From NCBI RefSeq assembly GCF_019145375.1, contig NZ_JAHSTX010000001.1:3075001-3139000 (forward strand): a stretch of 64,000 bases of DNA, given 5' to 3'. The stretch comes from Pseudomonas triticicola (GTDB lineage Bacteria > Pseudomonadota > Gammaproteobacteria > Pseudomonadales > Pseudomonadaceae). Under the pieces are notes generated by a model. That model had not been told where the DNA came from and did no database searches. It saw only the letters and a program-made list of their open reading frames with translations. The position numbers and the translations under genes are program-made. Below, in pieces: positions 26,754 through 36,281 of this stretch. The stretch's first letter is position 1. Every line of letters begins with the position of its first letter.

Positions 26754-27780
26754 TCGCTTGTCCCTGAAAGCCTGGTGGGGCACCCCGCTGGTCGGTCTGC
26801 TTGGCGGTTTCATCGCCAGCCAGATCGGCTGGCCGCTTCCGTGGATGGTCGGCTCGTTGCTGGCGATCATCCTGGTGCGCTGCCTGACGCCGTGGCAACT
26901 GGCGGAAATCCCTGGCGGGCGCAAGTGCGGCCAGTGGATCGTCGGCATCGGCATCGGCCTGCACTTCACCCCGCTGGTGATGGAACAGGTGCTCAGTCAT
27001 TTCGGTTTGATCTTCTTCGGTGCATTGGTCACCAGCCTTTCGGCGGTGGTCGGCGTGTGGCTGATGCGCCGCACCGGCGAGGATCGCGCCACGGCTTTTT
27101 TCTCAAGCATGCCCGGTGGTTCCGGGGAGATGGTCAACCTCGGCGCTCGTAACGGTGCACTGCTCAGCCATGTCGCGGCCGGGCAGAGTCTGCGGGTGTT
27201 GGTGGTGGTGTTGTGCGTGCCGGCGGCGTTCAAGTATCTGCTCGGTGACGGTACGCCGATTTCTCATGCAGGCAGCGTCGATTGGCGCTGGCTGGCGATT
27301 CTGTTTCCGGCGGGCGCCCTGCTCGCCTGGCTCTGGCAGCGTCTGCGCCAACCCAATCCATGGCTGTTCGGGCCGTTATTGGTCAGTGCGGCGGTCAGCA
27401 TCACCTGGGATCTGCACATCGGTTTGCCCAATGGCGGCAGTCAGATCGGCCAATGGCTGATTGGCAGCGGTCTGGGCTGTCACTTCAATCGGCAGTTCTT
27501 CCGCCGCGCGCCGTCGTTCATGGGCCGGACGTTGATCGGCACCGCGCTGACCATGTTGATCGCGTCGCTGGCGGCGCTGGGCTTGAGTGCATTGACCCAT
27601 CTGGATCTGCGTTCGCTTACCCTGGGCATGATGCCCGGCGGGATCGCCGAGATGAGCCTGACGGCGGAGACCCTGCAACTGTCGGTGCCGCTGGTGACGG
27701 CGATGCAGGTGATGCGGCTGTTGTTTGTGCTGTTTCTGGCGGAGCCGTTGTTCAAGTACTGGAATCGTCATCCCGCGTAA
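26746..27780 (+). CDS. AbrB family transporter (PF05145)
   Basis: A 344-residue polytopic membrane protein made of two repeated AbrB-type units; the repeat is visible as SMPGGSGEMVNLGA and MMPGGIAEMSLTAE. Each unit also has an IGxGxGxHF-type motif (VGIGIGLHF and IGSGLGCHF). The family has been linked to ammonia monooxygenase-like annotation, but its transport function is poorly defined. The gene starts inside tctA (8-base overlap), so it is part of the tct operon and may extend or modulate carboxylate uptake or export. Confidence 0.88.
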   Translation: MFDRLSLKAWWGTPLVGLLGGFIASQIGWPLPWMVGSLLAIILVRCLTPWQLAEIPGGRKCGQWIVGIGIGLHFTPLVMEQVLSHFGLIFFGALVTSLSAVVGVWLMRRTGEDRATAFFSSMPGGSGEMVNLGARNGALLSHVAAGQSLRVLVVVLCVPAAFKYLLGDGTPISHAGSVDWRWLAILFPAGALLAWLWQRLRQPNPWLFGPLLVSAAVSITWDLHIGLPNGGSQIGQWLIGSGLGCHFNRQFFRRAPSFMGRTLIGTALTMLIASLAALGLSALTHLDLRSLTLGMMPGGIAEMSLTAETLQLSVPLVTAMQVMRLLFVLFLAEPLFKYWNRHPA

Positions 27781-27803
27781 GTCTGCGAAATCGGGTCGCT
27801 CTT

Positions 27804-27864
27804 TTCGCGAGCAGGCTCGCTCCCGCATGGGGTTTGTGGCTTGCACACAATTCCTGCTCGCGAA
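27804..27864. repeat. Degenerate REP doublet (class A)
   Basis: A good left unit (27804-27824) is followed by a truncated inverted unit (CCTGCTCGCGAA, 27853-27864), between the convergent AbrB-family gene and ung. Confidence 0.8.
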
Positions 27865-27885
27865 GGGGCCAACCCGATCGAGACA

Positions 27886-28578
27886 TCAAATCGGTGGCAA
27901 GCGCCAGTCGATCGGCGTTTCGCCATTCTGTTCGAGAAACTTGTTGGTCCGGCTGAAATGCCCACAGCCCAAAAACCCGCGATAGGCCGACAACGGCGAC
28001 GGATGCACCGAGGTCAGCACCAGGTGCTTGGTCGCGTCGATCAGCTTCTGCTTGCTCTGCGCATGGGCGCCCCAGAGCATGAACACCAGATGCGGCTGCC
28101 GTTCGCTGACCACTTCAATGATGCGGTCGGTGAAGTGTTGCCAGCCCTTGTCCTTGTGCGCGTTGGCGTTGGCGCGCTCAACCGTCATGGTGGTGTTGAG
28201 CAGCAGCACGCCCTGTTCGGCCCAGCTCTGCAGGTAGCCGTGGTTGGGAATGTCGATATTGAGGTCGCGTTTCAACTCTTTATAGATGTTGACCAGCGAC
28301 GGCGGTGCCGGCACGCCCGGTTGCACCGAGAAACACAGACCGTGGGCCTGGCCCGGGCCGTGGTAAGGGTCCTGGCCGAGAATCACCACTTTCACCTTGT
28401 CCAGGGGCGTTGAGTTCAGTGCGTTGAAAATCATCGGTCCCGGCGGATAGATCTCCTTGCCGGCGGCCCGCTCCTGCTGCAGAAAGCTGCGCAACTCTGC
28501 CATGTAAGGCTGGTCGAACTCAGCACGCAGTGCCTCCTTCCAGCTCGGTTCGAGTTTGATACGGTCGTCAGCAGTCAT
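27886..28578 (-). CDS. ung: Uracil-DNA glycosylase
   Basis: A family 1 UDG that excises uracil from DNA. The 230-residue protein contains the water-activating motif [18 protein letters not shown] and the minor-groove loop [18 protein letters not shown]. Three in-frame starts exist (28599, 28584, 28578); I prefer 28578 because GGAA lies at proper spacing before it. It is divergent from the enoyl-CoA hydratase-family gene. Confidence 0.96.
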   Translation of the reverse strand: MTADDRIKLEPSWKEALRAEFDQPYMAELRSFLQQERAAGKEIYPPGPMIFNALNSTPLDKVKVVILGQDPYHGPGQAHGLCFSVQPGVPAPPSLVNIYKELKRDLNIDIPNHGYLQSWAEQGVLLLNTTMTVERANANAHKDKGWQHFTDRIIEVVSERQPHLVFMLWGAHAQSKQKLIDATKHLVLTSVHPSPLSAYRGFLGCGHFSRTNKFLEQNGETPIDWRLPPI

Positions 28579-28710
28579 GGTCATTTCCGGCAAAAACAAT
28601 GGGGCGAACCCTAGGAAAGCCGACCACGCTTGTCAATTGATCTGACGCAGATCCGGCACTTTCCCCCATAGCGATCATACTGTTCGCTCAAATTCCCGAT
28701 CGAGGTCACG

Positions 28711-29823
28711 ATGAATCTGCACTTCGAAGAACTTACCGGCACTGACGGCGCCCGCATCGGCATCGCCAGCCTGGATGCCGAAAAATCGCTGAACGCGCTG
28801 TCCCTGCCGATGATCAACGCGCTCAGCGACAAATTGAACGCCTGGGCCAATGACCCGCAAATCGTCTGCGTGCTGCTGCGCGGCAACGGCAGCAAAGCTT
28901 TCTGCGCCGGTGGCGAGGTGCGCAGCCTGGTCGAAGCCTGCCGCGCTCACCCCGGCGAAGTGCCGCCGTTGGCCGCGCAGTTTTTCAGCGCGGAATATCG
29001 CCTCGATTACAGCCTGCATACCTATCCAAAGCCGCTGATCTGCTGGGGTCACGGTTATGTGCTCGGTGGCGGCATGGGCCTGTTGCAGGGCGCCAGCACG
29101 CGGATCGTCACGCCGAGCAGCCGTCTGGCGATGCCGGAAATCACCATTGGCCTGTATCCGGACGTTGGCGCCAGTTGGTTTCTCGCCCGATTGCCGGGCA
29201 AGCTCGGCTTGTTTCTCGGCCTGACCGGCGCGCACATCAACGGCCGTGATGCGCTGGATCTGGATCTGGCCGACCGCTTCCTGCTCGACGAACAGCAACC
29301 GCAATTGATCGAAGGCTTGCTGCAATTGAACTGGCAGGAACAGACCGCCATGCAGCTCAACAGCCTGCTCAAGGCTCTGCAGCAGGAGGCACTTGAGCAA
29401 ATGCCCGAAGCGCAGTGGCTGCCGCGTCGTCCGCAGATCGACGAACTGCTCGATGTCAGCGACGTTGCCTGTGCGTGGAAAGCCATCAGCCTGCACCGCG
29501 ACAGCAGCGATCCGTTGATTGCCCGCGCGGCGAAAACCATGACCGAGGGTTCACCGCTGACCGCGCATCTGGTCTGGGAACAGATCAGCCGCGCGCGGCA
29601 CATGTCGCTGGCCGAAGTATTCCAGATGGAATACACCCTGAGCCTCAATTGCTGCCGTCATCCGGAATTCAGCGAAGGCGTGCGCGCGCGGCTGATCGAC
29701 AAGGATCAGAAACCGCACTGGCACTGGCCGGACATCAATAACGTGCCGGATGCGGTGGTCGAGGCGCACTTTCATAAAGTCTGGGAGGGGCGGCATCCCT
29801 TGGCGGATCTGACCCAGTATTGA
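28711..29823 (+). CDS. Enoyl-CoA hydratase/isomerase family protein (3-hydroxyisobutyryl-CoA hydrolase-like)
   Basis: A 370-residue crotonase-fold enzyme. The oxyanion-hole segments are KAFCAGGEVRSL and GHGYVLGGGMGLLQGA, followed by the catalytic region MPEITIGLYPDVGASWFLARL. The long C-terminal extension (ECH_2 type, residues about 190-370) is typical of 3-hydroxyisobutyryl-CoA hydrolases of valine catabolism. No other valine pathway gene is adjacent, so the exact acyl-CoA substrate is uncertain. Confidence 0.87.
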   Translation: MNLHFEELTGTDGARIGIASLDAEKSLNALSLPMINALSDKLNAWANDPQIVCVLLRGNGSKAFCAGGEVRSLVEACRAHPGEVPPLAAQFFSAEYRLDYSLHTYPKPLICWGHGYVLGGGMGLLQGASTRIVTPSSRLAMPEITIGLYPDVGASWFLARLPGKLGLFLGLTGAHINGRDALDLDLADRFLLDEQQPQLIEGLLQLNWQEQTAMQLNSLLKALQQEALEQMPEAQWLPRRPQIDELLDVSDVACAWKAISLHRDSSDPLIARAAKTMTEGSPLTAHLVWEQISRARHMSLAEVFQMEYTLSLNCCRHPEFSEGVRARLIDKDQKPHWHWPDINNVPDAVVEAHFHKVWEGRHPLADLTQY

Positions 29824-29833
29824 GGTGACGCGT

Positions 29834-29868
29834 GGCCCGTGATGGCAACAGGATTTCCATCGCGGGCC
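29834..29868. terminator. Convergent hairpin between enoyl-CoA hydratase gene and RTX gene
   Basis: A 12-bp stem (GGCCCGTGATGG / CCATCGCGGGCC, with one G-T pair) and an 11-base loop lie between the two convergent stop codons. There is no strong T-run. Confidence 0.5.
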
Positions 29869-29891
29869 GGCTCAATCGGTCGTCTTGTTAC

Positions 29892-32800
29892 TCAGACATT
29901 CAGTTCGTAGAACTCTATTATTTCCATCATCGCCCGCTGCGCTTCATCGTCGCCCTTTATCAAAATATCCTCGACATCCCTCAGTGGCGGAAGCGGGTGC
30001 AGACGTTCGGCAATTTGCGTCGCGCTGTAGTCCTGCGTCGCTGTTCCTTCGCTGACTCTTATGAAGCCAATAGCGCTTTCACCAGCGGCAAAATGACTGG
30101 AAACCCGGATTTTCGGCGCCATGCCGTAATCCACCACGATCACCAGATCATCGCGCTCACGATGAAACTTGAGGTTGTCGATCGTCAGCCTGCGCTCGGA
30201 AAAATCGATCCCGTCCAGGCCGCCTCCGTTGTTGATGATCACGTCTCTGCCGAGGCCATCGTATCGGTAGATATCATTTCCAGCGCCGCCGGTCAGCGTG
30301 TCATTGCCCGGCCCACCCAGCAGCAGATCATCACCGGGGCTGCCGGTGAGCACGTCATCCCCTTGCATGCCTCGGATCTCCCCCGCGCCGCTTATCGTGT
30401 CGTTGCCGCGACCGCCCACGAGTGGCAGCGCTCGTCCGTCTCGCAGGGAGGTTGAACGGCTGGGATTGTTGACGATGACACCCGTATGAAAAGTCTCGGG
30501 CGCAGGGCCGAGCTGACTCGATTCCAGGAGCTGCTTCAAACTTGCGACCGACCCATCGGCGAACTTGACGAGCTCAATACCGGCGCCCTCAAGTTCACCG
30601 TTGTGGGGCAAGACGATGCGGACTTTCTGCGTCCCGCCCCATTGGATATCGAGCGTCGAATGGAGCATTTTCGCTCTCGGCGGATTGCGGTAAGCCGCGC
30701 GATCCGGGTTGGGCTCCAGCTCGACATGGCTGGTCTCTATCAGCGCAGCACCCCAGCTCAATTGCAGTGCATCGCGCTGCGCGCCTGCGGGAAGAACGAC
30801 CGTGTCCTGATCGATCAATCCGTACTCGTCTTTCCACCCCGCTACGCCAACTTCTGCTCGGTGGAAAACAGGGTTGAGCACGTCCGCAATCGTGGTTGTC
30901 GCCCCGGCATGCGCTTGCACGACGTAGGTGTCGGCGCCGTCTTCGCCGTAGAGCCAGTCATCACCCGAGCCGCTGAGCAGATAGTCGGCGCCCTCGGAGC
31001 CCAGCAAGGTATCGTCACCCGCCCCGGCGGATAAAAACGCGCCCGGTGTTCTGTCGCCGACAGTGCCGTAGTCAAGTGGGGAGCCTGCATAAGCGACGAT
31101 CAGATCGTCTCCCGCGCCGCCGTGGAAAACGTTTTCCACTTCGACGTTGACTCGCCCGCCGGCATCGTTGCCATGGACGATTTTGCGTTTGATCGTTTCA
31201 GTCGTGACATCCCAGCGAAACGCCTTGGGCACTGTTGCGCCCGAACTGAAGCTTGCCGCCGGATAGACGTACCAGCCTTCAAGCGCGCCGGATTCCTTTC
31301 GGTCCTCCACCAATACGTCGCCCGTATTGAATGAAAACCCGTTGGCCGAGCCGGATCGATAATAGCGAGGCGCCTGACTTGAGGAGGCGATTTCTCCCTC
31401 GGCTTTCACCGGTTTATGTTCGACACGGGTTGTGGTTTTCGACTGCCTTTCACTGACTACGGCTCGCCCGCCATCAGCCTTCATCCATGGCGGCGTTTCC
31501 GACAGTGTTCCTGCGTCGACGCTGTCCTCGCTCAGCTCGGTGTGAGTGGTGTAACCGGTGTCGGTGGTAGTGATATGGCTGCGCACCCAAACGCCTTGCT
31601 CATTCAAGGTAAAACCTGTGGCGTGTTTGCGGGCGGAGCGTTTTGACTGGATTTGCGCGAGGAACTCATCGGTCCAGTTGACCGCTTGAACAGACGCCAC
31701 CGGGCCTTGCGCCACAGCGGTGACATCGTCTGGCTTAACCGGATCCGCAACTTTGCTTTCAGGGGTTGCCGGGGCGGTGACAGGTTCCGGTACGGGTGGC
31801 TCGGACATCTCTATCGGTGGCAGTGTTTTGCGCAGGACATCTGCGTAATCCAGTACCACGCCGTCGCTGAAAGTGAATGTGGAAGACTTCCACTTCTCGT
31901 GATTCTTGATGAGTATCGCGTCGCCCGTGCCATTGGCCAGTCGCAACACCGTGCCGACGGTAACTTCGATAACGTCGGCCTTCAGGCTTTGCGCGCAAAA
32001 CCCTGCACCGAACCTGATGATGTTGCGGCCGCCGACATCGGTGACGATATCCAGACCGTCGCCAGCGCCGAAATAGTAGATGTCAGCGCCATCCATGCCA
32101 TCCAGCACGTCAGCACCGGGACCGCCATCAAACACGTTGTCGCCAGAATCGCCGCGAAGGTAGTCCGTCCCTTCCCCGCCCAGCAGGGTGTCGTTGCCAC
32201 CGCCTCCGAGCAACGTGTCGTTACCTGGGCCACCGTGCAGATAATCGGCATTCTGCTCGGCCTCAGCGCTGTTCTCGTAATCGCCGGCAAGAATGTCGTC
32301 ACCCGCACCGCCGTCCAGCGTGTCGGCACCGAAACCACCCTGTAACGTATCGTTTCCTTCGCCGCCCTGAAGCACGTCATTGTTGCTTCCGCCCGGCTGC
32401 AGGTCAGACACATCGCCATCGAGAAAATCCACCCCTGCGCCACCCGCCAACGTATCCGCGCCGCCCATGCCGCGCAGGGTGTCATCCCCCGCGCCGCCAT
32501 CGAGAAAGTCGTTGCCGTGATAGCGAACCGGATGCTCAGGGCTATCGCCGATCAGATCGTCATGGCCTTCGCCGCCGAAGAGCAAATCATCGCCAGCGCC
32601 GCCCCAGAGCGTGTCATCGCCGGAGCCACCGTCCAGCAGATCATCGCCAAAAAAATGCGCGGCATCGCCTTCGACGCCGTCCAGTACGCCGTCATCACCC
32701 TGCAAAATGTCGTTGCCAGGGCCGCCATACAGCGCGTCGCTGCCACCGTTACCGGCGAGCCGGTCATCACCGCTACCGCCGTCCAGCACATCGTTGCCAT

Positions 32801-35423
32801 GGTGTTTGCTGGGTAGCCCACCGCCCCAATCGAGGTTGTCGCCGAGCATTACGTCGTTGCCGCTGCCACCGGCCAGGGTGTCGTCACCTTGATCGCCTTT
32901 GAGAAAATCGTCGTCAGCTCCGCCGTCAAGCAGGTCCTCACCCCAGCCGCCGTTGATAATGTCCTTGCCGCCCTGCCCGTACAGCACGTCGTCACCGCCC
33001 TCGGGCGCACTGTTTATCGAGGCCTTTGAATAGACCGCTCGGTGACTGGTTACACCGCGAGCTATGGGGACGTCAGCGCGTTTGACCGCCCAACCTTGTT
33101 CCAGTGCACCGGTGGTTTCGTCTCCGGATAACACATCGTCGCCAGCACCGCCGATCAAGGTATCCCGGTCATTGCCACCGAGCAGAACGTCTCGGGATGC
33201 CGTACCGATAAGCAAATCGTCACCTTGCCCGCCGTCGAGCCAGTCTCCGCGACTTGCCTTGCCCTTGGCGTCACCGTCGGCCATAGCTTTTTCGAGCGTA
33301 GTCTGCTTGTCGCCGAACAACCGATCGTCTCCAGCCTTGCCGAACAATCGATCAGAACCACCCAGGCCGAGAATGACGTCGTCTGCGGCGGAACCGTAAA
33401 GTACGTCGGCCTTGTTGCGCTGTTTGACCTTGGGCAGCAGCACCACGTTGCCCAGCTCATCAAAGGAAGGCTGATCGCCGGGGACAGTGGGATCAGCGTC
33501 TTTGGCTTTCCAGTCGCCCTGGAGCGTCAAATCTGCAGCAGTGAGCGGCTGCCCCTCGTACTCAGGGAGGCGGATGCCAAGCATCCCGGGCTGGAAGTTT
33601 TTGATCACCACCAGATCGCCCTCGCCGTATTTGATGTTGAGGGTGTTTTCAACAAGCGTCAGGGTGATGGACCGATCCTCGGTAGACCAGATATTGCTCA
33701 GAGGCGCGCGGCGTTTGAGATGGGGAATCGGCCCGCCGTTGATCCACAGTTGCCCATCGGCGTTGGCATCAAGAATCTCGTCGATGCCATCGCCGCTGGC
33801 GAATTCATAACGGTCGTTGCCTTCGCCCCCGATCAAGGAGTCGTTCCCCTTTCCTCCGATCAGAACATCGTCACCGGCCATCCCGTACAACTCATCATTG
33901 CCGTCATCTCCGGTAAGCGAGTCGTTACCGCGACCACCTTCAATAAAATCGTGACCGGCCATCCCATCGATGGAGTCATTGCCCACGCCGCCATACAGAT
34001 GATCGGCATTTGCGCCGCCGGCGAAAGATCGCCCGCCGTCATCACCGAACAGGGCCAGCGGGTTCAGCACTCCGGTGGTCATCGGCGCCTGTTTGCCTGA
34101 GGCGAGATCGGAGTAGGAAAACTGCTGCAGCGAGTGTTCTGCGAACGAGGCTTGGGTACGGGCAATCAAACGGGCGAGCATCTGCGCACGATCCGCCAGC
34201 CACTGCGCGGTGATAAAGCCTTCGCCAGTGTGCGGATCGTAAAGCTCGAGGTTGCGGTCGGGATAACCGTCGGCTCGTTCTATGACGACTTCACTGAGTT
34301 GCTGCAAGGAATTGCGCAACGCCAGACCGAGCGGCGTCGCCTCGCCTGCCAGTTTTGCCCATGCATTGGCATTTCCGAACTCGCCTATTGTCCGGGTGAC
34401 GATGCTTTGCGACTGCTCTGGGGAGAACGCCGAGAAGAAGGCGTAAGCGTTGCTGGCGAAGGTTTCGTTGGTGGTGGGTATGGCAGCAGAATCGCCGTCG
34501 TGAGTGCGCTTGAACATGTCGAGAAATTCGTTCTGGCCGTAGCGCAAGATCAGCTCGACCACGGCGGCAACAGGCGTGCCTTTGACTACATGCTGAATCA
34601 GCGGATTCACACTGCCACTGGCCAGCGCGATGTTGATTTGCTCGGGTACGACCGATAGCAGACTTTGCAGTGGATTGATGCCGAAATTGCTGATCGCCGC
34701 TCGCAGGCCGACGCTGTAGGCGTCGATGGCGAAGAGAATGTTTTTATAGTCGTCGAGCCGGTTGGGTTTTGCCTGGATGGGTGGGCCGCCATCTTCCGCA
34801 TCCGGGTCGCCCGCAGAGATCAGTCTCCACGTTTCATAGGGACGTTTACCGCCCAACAGGCTGAATCCGACTGTTCCAGACCAACCAGAGTTACGCTTAA
34901 CGGCGGTGTCGTCCTCCCCACAAACCTCCTTGAACAGGGCCTCGCCAATCGCGCTGGCATCAATATCTGCGATCTGGCTGATTGACGGCACGGTCCAGGG
35001 TGCCAGTTGACCGGCAAGGGATCCGTTGATCAGGGTATTGATGAAGTTGACGGCAACCTGGTTGGATGAAAGCTGCATCAGGTCTTCACTGAAAATAGTA
35101 TTCAGTCTGAGTTCACCCTGGCGGGAGGTGTAACCACGAATCAGGGCAGAGTAGGCACCGTTTCCACCGTTGGCATCAATGGCCACGGCAAGCCAGAGTC
35201 TGGCGCTTTTCAGCACCTCTCCAGCCTCTTTATCGGCAGCTGCAACGTCAGAAACTTTTTCACCAATAATGTCGAATAGCTTTTGGTACAGGGGTGCGCA
35301 GCTTGCCCCTGCTAATTTCAGTGCATCGTACTGAAGTTGTTTTGAGCGCAGCCTCATTCCTTTGCAAATATTTGCTGCGTTGAAAATCTCTGATTTTTCC
35401 ATATCGCTGAATACATAACTCAT
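29892..35423 (-). CDS. Giant RTX (hemolysin-type calcium-binding) protein
   Basis: An 1843-residue protein with no N-terminal signal peptide, as expected for type I secretion. Residues 1 to about 465 are a mostly helical domain I cannot assign. GGxGxDxxx calcium repeats occur in blocks at roughly 470-545, 670-770, 810-1130, 1430-1510 and 1670-1730. After the first block, NFQPGMLGIRL resembles the haemolysin-type calcium-binding-related domain. A Pro-rich acidic linker (about 1190-1250) divides the molecule. The C terminus is acidic and ends in hydrophobic residues (EFYELNV), compatible with a type I signal. No type I exporter genes and no acyltransferase gene are nearby. It starts 2 bases after the upstream unknown gene ends. 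Toxin, adhesin or enzyme roles are all possible. Confidence 0.9.
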   Translation of the reverse strand: MSYVFSDMEKSEIFNAANICKGMRLRSKQLQYDALKLAGASCAPLYQKLFDIIGEKVSDVAAADKEAGEVLKSARLWLAVAIDANGGNGAYSALIRGYTSRQGELRLNTIFSEDLMQLSSNQVAVNFINTLINGSLAGQLAPWTVPSISQIADIDASAIGEALFKEVCGEDDTAVKRNSGWSGTVGFSLLGGKRPYETWRLISAGDPDAEDGGPPIQAKPNRLDDYKNILFAIDAYSVGLRAAISNFGINPLQSLLSVVPEQINIALASGSVNPLIQHVVKGTPVAAVVELILRYGQNEFLDMFKRTHDGDSAAIPTTNETFASNAYAFFSAFSPEQSQSIVTRTIGEFGNANAWAKLAGEATPLGLALRNSLQQLSEVVIERADGYPDRNLELYDPHTGEGFITAQWLADRAQMLARLIARTQASFAEHSLQQFSYSDLASGKQAPMTTGVLNPLALFGDDGGRSFAGGANADHLYGGVGNDSIDGMAGHDFIEGGRGNDSLTGDDGNDELYGMAGDDVLIGGKGNDSLIGGEGNDRYEFASGDGIDEILDANADGQLWINGGPIPHLKRRAPLSNIWSTEDRSITLTLVENTLNIKYGEGDLVVIKNFQPGMLGIRLPEYEGQPLTAADLTLQGDWKAKDADPTVPGDQPSFDELGNVVLLPKVKQRNKADVLYGSAADDVILGLGGSDRLFGKAGDDRLFGDKQTTLEKAMADGDAKGKASRGDWLDGGQGDDLLIGTASRDVLLGGNDRDTLIGGAGDDVLSGDETTGALEQGWAVKRADVPIARGVTSHRAVYSKASINSAPEGGDDVLYGQGGKDIINGGWGEDLLDGGADDDFLKGDQGDDTLAGGSGNDVMLGDNLDWGGGLPSKHHGNDVLDGGSGDDRLAGNGGSDALYGGPGNDILQGDDGVLDGVEGDAAHFFGDDLLDGGSGDDTLWGGAGDDLLFGGEGHDDLIGDSPEHPVRYHGNDFLDGGAGDDTLRGMGGADTLAGGAGVDFLDGDVSDLQPGGSNNDVLQGGEGNDTLQGGFGADTLDGGAGDDILAGDYENSAEAEQNADYLHGGPGNDTLLGGGGNDTLLGGEGTDYLRGDSGDNVFDGGPGADVLDGMDGADIYYFGAGDGLDIVTDVGGRNIIRFGAGFCAQSLKADVIEVTVGTVLRLANGTGDAILIKNHEKWKSSTFTFSDGVVLDYADVLRKTLPPIEMSEPPVPEPVTAPATPESKVADPVKPDDVTAVAQGPVASVQAVNWTDEFLAQIQSKRSARKHATGFTLNEQGVWVRSHITTTDTGYTTHTELSEDSVDAGTLSETPPWMKADGGRAVVSERQSKTTTRVEHKPVKAEGEIASSSQAPRYYRSGSANGFSFNTGDVLVEDRKESGALEGWYVYPAASFSSGATVPKAFRWDVTTETIKRKIVHGNDAGGRVNVEVENVFHGGAGDDLIVAYAGSPLDYGTVGDRTPGAFLSAGAGDDTLLGSEGADYLLSGSGDDWLYGEDGADTYVVQAHAGATTTIADVLNPVFHRAEVGVAGWKDEYGLIDQDTVVLPAGAQRDALQLSWGAALIETSHVELEPNPDRAAYRNPPRAKMLHSTLDIQWGGTQKVRIVLPHNGELEGAGIELVKFADGSVASLKQLLESSQLGPAPETFHTGVIVNNPSRSTSLRDGRALPLVGGRGNDTISGAGEIRGMQGDDVLTGSPGDDLLLGGPGNDTLTGGAGNDIYRYDGLGRDVIINNGGGLDGIDFSERRLTIDNLKFHRERDDLVIVVDYGMAPKIRVSSHFAAGESAIGFIRVSEGTATQDYSATQIAERLHPLPPLRDVEDILIKGDDEAQRAMMEIIEFYELNV

Positions 35424-35425
35424 TG

Positions 35426-36280
35426 TTACTTCCTTGTAATAACAGAGCGTGAAAGATAGTCACTGAGATATTTGAGCATCTCAGGTGCTTCGCGTAATGA
35501 CGCTAATCCGAGACCTACGCTACCGTGCCCCCCGGAAAAGTCGAAGTTATCCAGATTGATATTGCAGAAGAAATTCAGTTTGCCGAAATCAAGATTTTCC
35601 AATTCAGCTCTGCTGAACCTTGCCAGTTTCTCGTCAGTCAGTTTTTCCTCCGCCGCCGGGCGAATCAAGCCGTCACAGTTGATCAACCGAGGGGTTCCAT
35701 CTCGCCGCGGCCAGCCAGTAATGACAAACGTTCTAACCGAGTCTTCATTCTTGAAATGCGGCGGAGGTGCATCCAGCCAAATCTCCAGCCCCGGATAATT
35801 CTTTAGTTTCACAATCAACTCATCCGGCCAGTTGACGTGCCGATAACCGCGCTTATGGGGTTCGGTGGTTTCTTTTCTGGTAAAAAGCCCGGCATTCAAT
35901 TTATAAAGCCGCCAGCTTTCGGGGATCGGTTCCATGCGCTGATCCTGGTACCGGTGCAGCCCCGTCCCGGTCCACCAGAACAGCCCCTTCAGAGCAATCG
36001 CCAGACACGCTTTCTTGTTCACCATTTCAGGCATGCCAACGTAAAACTCAGGAATCAGCGTCTTATCTATATAGGCGCCGCCTAATATCGGCACTTGCTG
36101 CATGCTCGCCAGTTTGTTCTGGCAAGCTTTCTCGTTTGCCTGGTGAATAGCCGCCGACTCGGCCGATTGTTCTTTGCGAATGTAAAATTCCGCTACGCAG
36201 TAACAGACATAAAAGAACAATCCATACTTCAATAGCCTTTTAAACCACTTGATCGCCCGCTTACGCGACTTCCTGGACAT
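35426..36280 (-). CDS. Membrane-anchored protein of unknown function in RTX operon
   Basis: I do not recognise this 284-residue protein. A very basic N terminus (MSRKSRKRAIKWFKRLLKY) is followed by one hydrophobic segment (about 20-36), predicting a type II membrane anchor with a periplasmic domain. The soluble part has repeated aromatic motifs, a WPRRDGTPRLINCDG segment and several Cys residues. Start at 36280 has GGGAGG upstream; the open frame to 36355 overlaps the glycosyltransferase. It lies 1 base after the glycosyltransferase stop and 2 bases before the RTX start, so all three are one transcript. The DNA is visibly more AT-rich than core genes nearby, suggesting acquisition. A role as partner, immunity or export-assisting factor for the RTX protein is speculation. 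Confidence 0.75.
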   Translation of the reverse strand: MSRKSRKRAIKWFKRLLKYGLFFYVCYCVAEFYIRKEQSAESAAIHQANEKACQNKLASMQQVPILGGAYIDKTLIPEFYVGMPEMVNKKACLAIALKGLFWWTGTGLHRYQDQRMEPIPESWRLYKLNAGLFTRKETTEPHKRGYRHVNWPDELIVKLKNYPGLEIWLDAPPPHFKNEDSVRTFVITGWPRRDGTPRLINCDGLIRPAAEEKLTDEKLARFSRAELENLDFGKLNFFCNINLDNFDFSGGHGSVGLGLASLREAPEMLKYLSDYLSRSVITRK

Positions 36281-36281
36281 T

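Noticed and set aside
25575..26969. 464-codon minus-strand frame opposite tctA
   Set aside because: It is antisense to a clearly recognised TctA, with His/Gln/Asp/Arg-rich composition typical of a reversed GC-rich gene.
32000..34200. Long plus-strand frames opposite the RTX repeats (for example 33225-34100 and 31653-32345)
   Set aside because: They are shadows created by the repetitive GGxGxD codons on the minus strand; the translated sequence has no family resemblance and no ribosome binding site.
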